NCBI GenBank assembly: GCA_964604705.1
Contig: CAZSAP010000006.1
Coordinates: 1-64,000 of the forward strand
Reading direction: 5' to 3'
DNA length: 64,000 nt
Source of the DNA: JAAXVQ01 sp964604705
GTDB taxonomy: Bacteria > Oederibacteriota > JAAXVQ01
A model generated the notes under the pieces. That model was not told the DNA's origin. It saw nothing but the letters and a program-made list of their open reading frames with translations, and made no database searches. The position numbers and the translations under genes were made by a program. This document shows positions 59,785 through 64,000 of the stretch, in pieces (the stretch's first letter is position 1; each line of letters opens with the position of its first letter).

Positions 59785-61124
59785 TTTACGTCCACCTGTC
59801 CTGTGTGACATACGTGCGCGTACCATTCGCCGCTGGCCTTTATAAACCGCCGCCCGTCGGTGGCATCCACCCCCACCAAACCAAACCGCTGGGTGTAGCC
59901 GTAAGCCCATTCAAAATTATCCAACAACGACCAGTAGCAATACCCGAGTACATCCACACCGGACTCCATGGCCCGGTGCAAGGCCTGAAGATGACCGCGG
60001 ATAAACGCAATCCGCTTGAGGTCACTCACCCGCCCCTTTTCCGGCGGGTCCGAATAGGCTGCTCCATTTTCTGTAATAAAAAAACGCGCGCCCGGGAAAG
60101 CACCGTGCAGCCAGAGCAACAATTCGTGAAATCCTTCGGGATAAATCTCCCACCCCATGCCGGTGTGCGTGGCATCCCTTTGCTCCAAGGTCGGCTTGGG
60201 TTGAAACCAATTCTTCCACGGGCTGAACTTCGTCAGTCGCGAGTAGTAGTTAACCCCCAGGAAATCAAGCGGCTGGGAAATGTGCTTTAAGTCACCCGTT
60301 CGCACCAGCCCAGGTTGCAGCCAGTGCAACCAACCGGCTACGGGCTCAGGGTATTGACCTAGGATAATGGGGTCGGTGAAGGTCCGGTTGCAAAGGGCAT
60401 GCACCCAGCCGGTGGTTTGCATGGGTCCTCGCAACTGGGGATAATAGGGGTAGTAACTATTGGCCAAGCCAACCTGGACCGACGAGGACTCCGCCCGAAT
60501 GGCTTCCGTGGCCAACCCATGGGCCAGCAACAGGTGGTGCGCAACTCGCAGGGCGAGGAGCGGATTGTGCCGGCCGGGCGCGTGATCCCCCACAAGGTAA
60601 CCGTGCGTCACCACCGAGAGGGGTTCGTTGAGTGTGAGCCACCACTGCACCTGCCCGCCCAGGGCTCGCGCAACCGCACCGGCATATTCTGCAAACGACT
60701 CCGCAGTCCGACGTGCGCCCCAGCCGCCTTCTTTTTCCAAAGCCGCAGGCAGATCCCAATGGTACAGGGTCACGATAGGTTCGATCCCGCGCGCACGCAA
60801 GTCCGCCACCAAACGCCGGTAGAAATCCATGCCTTTCTCGTTCATGCGCCCCCGGCCTTCTGGGAACAGACGCGGCCAAGCAATGGAAAACCGGTACGCA
60901 GTAACACCCAGATCCGCCATCAGCTGGACATCCCCGGGAGCAAACCGATAATGGTCACACGCAGTATCACCCGTACTGCCGTCGGCAATGGCATGTCGGC
61001 GGCGCACAAACGCATCCCAAATCGAAGGGCCTTTGCCGTCCATTTCCGCAGCGCCTTCTATTTGATACGCGGACGTAGCCACACCCCAGAGAAAGGCTTT
61101 GGGAAATCGAATAAATTCCGGCAT
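59781..61124 (-). CDS. GH1 beta-glucosidase-type glycoside hydrolase
   Basis: 447 residues, cytosolic, full length for family GH1. It opens with FPKAFLWGVATSAYQIEGA and has FRFSIAWPRLFPEGRG-like YRFSIAWPRLFPEGRG, the acid/base in WWLTLNEPLSV (Glu about 166), LGVNYYSRL, the nucleophile in FFITENGAAYSD (Glu about 352), and the aglycone/glycone block YCYWSLLDNFEWAYGYTQRFGLVGVD near the end. It cleaves terminal beta-linked glucose or galactose from small saccharides in relatives. The ATG at 61124 is preceded by GGGTGGA, and a GTG eight codons earlier is less likely. It overlaps the GT2 gene by four bases. Confidence 0.95.
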   Translation of the reverse strand: MPEFIRFPKAFLWGVATSAYQIEGAAEMDGKGPSIWDAFVRRRHAIADGSTGDTACDHYRFAPGDVQLMADLGVTAYRFSIAWPRLFPEGRGRMNEKGMDFYRRLVADLRARGIEPIVTLYHWDLPAALEKEGGWGARRTAESFAEYAGAVARALGGQVQWWLTLNEPLSVVTHGYLVGDHAPGRHNPLLALRVAHHLLLAHGLATEAIRAESSSVQVGLANSYYPYYPQLRGPMQTTGWVHALCNRTFTDPIILGQYPEPVAGWLHWLQPGLVRTGDLKHISQPLDFLGVNYYSRLTKFSPWKNWFQPKPTLEQRDATHTGMGWEIYPEGFHELLLWLHGAFPGARFFITENGAAYSDPPEKGRVSDLKRIAFIRGHLQALHRAMESGVDVLGYCYWSLLDNFEWAYGYTQRFGLVGVDATDGRRFIKASGEWYAHVCHTGQVDVK

Positions 61125-61186
61125 AGTATCCACCCACGCACGCTCCACTTACTGCAAAACAAATAAGGTTCTTGCATTCTAGTATG

Positions 61187-61215
61187 ATTATTAGGGAGTC
61201 GAAAAAAAGTATCAA
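61187..61215 (-). promoter_or_regulatory. Sigma70-type promoter for the GH1-GT2 pair
   Basis: Minus strand TTGATA (61215-61210), 17-base spacer, AATAAT (61192-61187). The leader would be about 55 bases. Confidence 0.65.
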
Positions 61216-61254
61216 TTGTACCTGGGTGTAAGCTGGCAGATTAGGCAGGAAACC

Positions 61255-61288
61255 AAAAAGCCACCCGGCGTGCGACCGGATGGCTTTT
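61255..61288 (-). terminator. Rho-independent terminator after the Gly-rich secreted protein gene
   Basis: AAAAGCCA/TGGCTTTT and CCGG/CCGG (61256-61268 with 61276-61288) with one mismatch between them and a seven-base loop. A- and T-runs on both sides allow either direction, but the minus-strand gene ending at 61350 is the obvious user. Confidence 0.82.
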
Positions 61289-61349
61289 GGGTTTTGCGAT
61301 TATCTAGAGTATTTCTTATTTAGCAGCGATAGTGCTCGGGCTCGTACAG

Positions 61350-63542
61350 TTACTTAATTAAGGCCATTTTCACCTTTTTCTCAAGCACCACCGCACCGGC
61401 GGCGTCTTTCACCTTCAGGTGCCCCAGGTAAATCCCCGGAGCAACCCCCGGACACTCCCAAACGATGAGGTTTTCCCCACCTTGTGCAAGCTGCTCGACA
61501 TGGGCCACGCGCTCACCGGTCATTTGGTAAATATCCAAGCGGGCCGTTTGGGCCTCGTCAACCCGATACTTCAGCTTAACACTTCCCTTGGCCGGGTTGG
61601 GAAATACGCGGGCATCGCCCACATTGAGCCCTGAAACCGTAGGTGACACCGTGGACGTGGTCGTGTGCGTAGGCGTGGGCGAGGCCGTGGGGCTTACCGT
61701 GTACGTGGCCGAAATGGTGGCGGTGACAGTAATGCTGGGGGTCGCGGTGGCGGTGGCAGAAACCGTCAGCGTGGGAGTGGCCGTCGTCGTGCGTGTCGCC
61801 GTGGCCGAAATGGTCGCCGTAGGAGTGGCGGTTGGGGTGCGCGTCACCGTGGCGGAAATCGTGGCCGTGGGCGACGCGGTTGGAGTACGCGTTACCGTGA
61901 CAGAAGCCGTCGCGGTCAAGGTGGCAGTACGTGTGACGGTTGCCGTCGGTGTATGTGTCGCGGATGCGGTGGCGGTCCTGGTAGCCGTGGGTGTAAACGT
62001 CGCAGTCAGAGTCGCAGTGGGCGTGGGTGGCACGGGTGACACAGGGCCAATTTCATTGGAATAATTGGAAACCGCTTGCGTATGGTAAGCCATAACACGG
62101 TAATAATACGAAGTTAAATAATTAGCCGTATTATCACTGTAACCGGTCGTATTGGCAGCCACGTCCGCCAATTGATCCCAATTCCCTCCGTCGAGGCTGC
62201 GCTCGACCACATACCCGGTTTCATCGGTGGCATTATCCGTCCAGGTAAGGCTCATTTGATTCCACACTACGGAGGTGGCCGCAAGGCCGGTCGGTGCGTT
62301 GGGTGCGGTTCGGGTGACCACATACGCCGTCGGCGTGGTGACGCCGGAGTAAGCCACGCAATCCAAGACAATGCGGCCATGCCCTCCCCAGCCGCCCATG
62401 CGGTTGTGCGTCGAGCCGGAATACGTTCCTCCGCCATTGCCATGCGCCATGGTGATGTTGGTTCCCAAGGGCAGATTATTGCCCTTGAGGAAAATGGACC
62501 CACCGCTGCCGCCGCCACCGGTTGAACTGTAATTCCCGCCCGGAGCCTTATCCACGCCTTGCCCACCCACTGCGGAAAACTGCCCGCCTCCTGTAAGGGT
62601 GTTGCAGCGTATGTAAATGATTCCGCCCCCGGCGCCTCCAGCGGTTCCCAATCCGCCTTGGCTGTCAGTGCCTGCACCACCGCCGCCACCGGAACCTAAA
62701 TACATTTTAGAAAGCGCGGAATCTCCATACGTCTCATTGGTGCTTCCGTCGTAAGGCCCGCCCAGGCCTTGACCCAAGTTGGCATACGATCCTCCCGAGC
62801 CGGCACCCGGATCGTTGCTCCCGGTTTGCACCCCGTTGCCGCCGCCCCCATGCATGCCGCTTTGGTTGGAAAAACCGTTGTTATAATAGTTTTCTCCATA
62901 ATACCCATACGACGTCCCTCCGGCTCCACCCCGGTACCCGCATCCCATGGCATTGACCGTCCAGTTGTTGTTAAGGGTTTGGCTGCAGAAGAAGATGACA
63001 ATGCCCGTGTAATAACCGCGCGAACCGCTGGGGGTGGTGGTCAGCCCGTCATAGGGCGAGGCGGTAATGGAGGCAAAACTGTCGATCACTACATTGCGGT
63101 ATTGGGGAATGCGCTGGACGACAATGCGCTGCTGAGTGGCTTGCCCATAGCTTTTCGTAGGCGCATTCAAAACAACAATGCCCGTGGAGGTCAATCCGGT
63201 GACATCCAAAATTTCAAAATTGCCCACATAATTGAAAATGACAGAACCGGGCGACTGCAAGTCTATAAGCAAAACTTTATCCCCGACGGCAATGCCATCG
63301 GGAGCCTGGCCAATGGTAAGCGTGTTTCCGCCCACGTCAGCCGTTACGCGATAGGCAATGCCGTCGGCACGGGTGCGCCCGGACTTAAGAATGTCCGTAT
63401 TGAGGTTGGCATTGCTCCCCGATGTAATATAAAGGTCACCGTCCGAACCATTGCCGTAGGGTGAACTGGCCAAGACCTGAGAAACACCAAGCAAACATAA
63501 CCCAACCAAGCACAAGCCAAAACGAAACCGCATAAAAAGCAT
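61350..63542 (-). CDS. Secreted Gly-rich / fibronectin III / Thr-linker protein with FlgD-like C-terminus
   Basis: 730 residues. The signal peptide ends at VLASS. A beta-rich start (SDGDLYITSGSNANLN, GIAYRVTADVGGNTLTIGQAPDGI, VGDKVLLIDLQ) passes into a Gly/Tyr/Asn-rich region (about 195-395: GYRGGAGGTSYGYYGENYY, MHGGGGNGVQTG, YLGSGGGGGAGTDSQGGLGTAGGAGGGIIYI) reminiscent of extracellular Gly-loop proteins. A fibronectin type III domain (about 410-490: APNAPTGLAATSVVWNQMSLTWTDNATDETGYVVER) is followed by a Thr/Ala/Val linker (about 499-639) and the shared end ARVFPNPAKG, IYQMTGERVAHV, VAPGIYLGHLKV, ending VKMALIK. GAGGGG precedes the ATG at 63542. Confidence 0.85.
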   Translation of the reverse strand: MLFMRFRFGLCLVGLCLLGVSQVLASSPYGNGSDGDLYITSGSNANLNTDILKSGRTRADGIAYRVTADVGGNTLTIGQAPDGIAVGDKVLLIDLQSPGSVIFNYVGNFEILDVTGLTSTGIVVLNAPTKSYGQATQQRIVVQRIPQYRNVVIDSFASITASPYDGLTTTPSGSRGYYTGIVIFFCSQTLNNNWTVNAMGCGYRGGAGGTSYGYYGENYYNNGFSNQSGMHGGGGNGVQTGSNDPGAGSGGSYANLGQGLGGPYDGSTNETYGDSALSKMYLGSGGGGGAGTDSQGGLGTAGGAGGGIIYIRCNTLTGGGQFSAVGGQGVDKAPGGNYSSTGGGGSGGSIFLKGNNLPLGTNITMAHGNGGGTYSGSTHNRMGGWGGHGRIVLDCVAYSGVTTPTAYVVTRTAPNAPTGLAATSVVWNQMSLTWTDNATDETGYVVERSLDGGNWDQLADVAANTTGYSDNTANYLTSYYYRVMAYHTQAVSNYSNEIGPVSPVPPTPTATLTATFTPTATRTATASATHTPTATVTRTATLTATASVTVTRTPTASPTATISATVTRTPTATPTATISATATRTTTATPTLTVSATATATPSITVTATISATYTVSPTASPTPTHTTTSTVSPTVSGLNVGDARVFPNPAKGSVKLKYRVDEAQTARLDIYQMTGERVAHVEQLAQGGENLIVWECPGVAPGIYLGHLKVKDAAGAVVLEKKVKMALIK
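61640..62040 (-). repeat. Low-complexity Thr-codon repeat DNA
   Basis: Encodes the linker of the protein at 61350. T-[AV]-T-x-[ST] steps recur with local near-copies (the SATVTRTPTATPTATI unit occurs at least twice), suggesting recent tandem duplication. Confidence 0.75.
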
Positions 63543-63592
63543 AGACTTTTTCCCCTCATAAGTTAAGTGATGAAAGTAACTTGAATATCCGA

Positions 63593-63620
63593 AGTTTAGC
63601 ATATTTCATCTGATTTTCAA
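63593..63620 (-). promoter_or_regulatory. Possible promoter for the 63542 gene
   Basis: Minus strand TTGAAA (63620-63615), 16-base spacer, TAAACT (63598-63593), giving a leader of about 45 bases. Confidence 0.5.
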
Positions 63621-63674
63621 GGGGTCGGCGCTGACAGTAAATGGGAGTAAAAAACAAAATACACAAACCAAAAT

Positions 63675-63720
63675 AAAAAGCCCCTGGGGCGGTAATGTAG
63701 GGTTTACCGACCCAGGGGCT
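63675..63720 (-). terminator. Rho-independent terminator after ahcY
   Basis: AGCCCCTGGG/CCCAGGGGCT (63679-63688 with 63711-63720), extended by an inner GGTAA/TTACC stem. A63675-A63679 gives a short U-run on the minus strand. Confidence 0.85.
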
Positions 63721-63737
63721 ATGTGCCTCGTTAAAAA

Positions 63738-64000
63738 TTAGTAGCGGTAGTGCTCCGGCTTGTACGGACCCGCGGCCGGGATGCCCAGGTACTTCGACTG
63801 TTTGTCTGTCAATTGCGTCAGCTTCACGCCGATCTTGCCCAGGTGCAAGCGGGCCACTTCCTCGTCCAGCTCCTTGGAGAGGCGGTACACGCCTACTTTG
63901 TATTTCCCCTTGTTCTTCCACAGGTCGATCTGCGCCAAGGTCTGGTTGGTGAACGAGTTCGACATGACAAACGAAGGATGCCCCGTGGCGCAGCCCAGGT
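63738..64000 (-). CDS. ahcY: Adenosylhomocysteinase, C-terminal part (gene runs off the window)
   Basis: The last 87 codons of S-adenosylhomocysteine hydrolase, which splits SAH into adenosine and homocysteine in the methyl cycle. The visible end is nearly invariant in the family: LGCATGHPSFVMSNSFTNQ, then LAQIDLW, VYRLSKELDEEVARLHL, GVKLTQLTDKQSKYLGIPA and the terminal GPYKPEHYRY, with the conserved Lys and Tyr that reach into the neighbouring subunit's NAD site. The 5' part lies right of base 64000, so the start and any SAH riboswitch cannot be seen. A terminator follows the stop. Confidence 0.95.
   Translation of the reverse strand, partial: LGCATGHPSFVMSNSFTNQTLAQIDLWKNKGKYKVGVYRLSKELDEEVARLHLGKIGVKLTQLTDKQSKYLGIPAAGPYKPEHYRY

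Overview
The window looks like a chromosomal segment of a free-living, motile, diderm (Gram-negative) bacterium. The outer membrane is implied by a BtuB-type TonB-dependent receptor, a TolC/RND efflux system and a FadL/PorV-like barrel. No 16S or other clean phylogenetic marker is present, so placement is inference. The mix of a very large secreted protein with an N-terminal HIQD-x-HCN domain, many exported proteins with Thr/Pro-rich linkers and a FlgD-like C-terminal domain, and few recognisable operons resembles uncultured candidate phyla such as Omnitrophota and neighbours. I hold that only weakly. I saw no tRNA, rRNA, insertion sequence, prophage or CRISPR array.

Layout. 1-3.7 kb: cobinamide/B12 operon cbiB-btuF-btuC-btuD (+). 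3.7-6.0 kb: double-Cache chemoreceptor (-). 6.2-8.4 kb: small genes (a DUF2378-like protein, a TfoX N-domain protein, a secreted protein) and a rhodanese lipoprotein. 8.4-10.9 kb: btuB, preceded by two tandem cobalamin riboswitches with an intrinsic terminator between them and a good sigma70-type promoter. 10.9-15.1 kb: alpha/beta hydrolase, a second DUF2378-like protein, an HExxH protein, and an S51-type peptidase overlapping a PaaK-like adenylate-forming ligase. 15.3-19.3 kb: an outer-membrane-barrel/coiled-coil/periplasmic-binding-like fusion followed by a secreted protein. 19.3-25.1 kb: CrtI-like oxidoreductase, AI-2E family permease, ICMT-like methyltransferase and two secreted Thr-linker proteins. 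25.2-28.4 kb: TPR protein with a transglutaminase-like core. 28.4-31.5 kb: RhlE helicase, a small exported protein and an MFS permease. 31.6-38.5 kb: one giant exported protein of about 2285 residues with internal duplications. 38.9-46.3 kb: AlaA-like aminotransferase, three secreted Thr-linker or beta-helix proteins, and a ZIP transporter. 46.4-49.2 kb: small Cys-rich secreted protein, MerR/TipAS regulator with a visible operator, and a clan GH-A-like glycosidase. 49.2-51.2 kb: SseB-like protein, DUF2141 protein and an exported rubrerythrin. 51.4-57.8 kb: marR-tolC-hlyD-RND-PII-like efflux operon. 58.0-63.5 kb: DUF1801/YdeI protein, an overlapping GH1 glucosidase/GT2 glycosyltransferase pair, and a Gly-rich fibronectin-III Thr-linker protein. 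The window ends inside ahcY.

Two themes connect the genes. The first is corrinoid acquisition: BtuB at the outer membrane, BtuFCD at the inner membrane, CbiB for rebuilding the nucleotide loop, and B12-sensing RNA in front of btuB. The second is a large exported repertoire. Six proteins carry a short to very long Thr/Pro linker and a similar C-terminal module (YPxP start, GER turn, VAPGxYL strand, K-x-x-V-x-K or similar end), and a seventh carries a linker-less variant. This suggests a shared way of export or surface anchoring.
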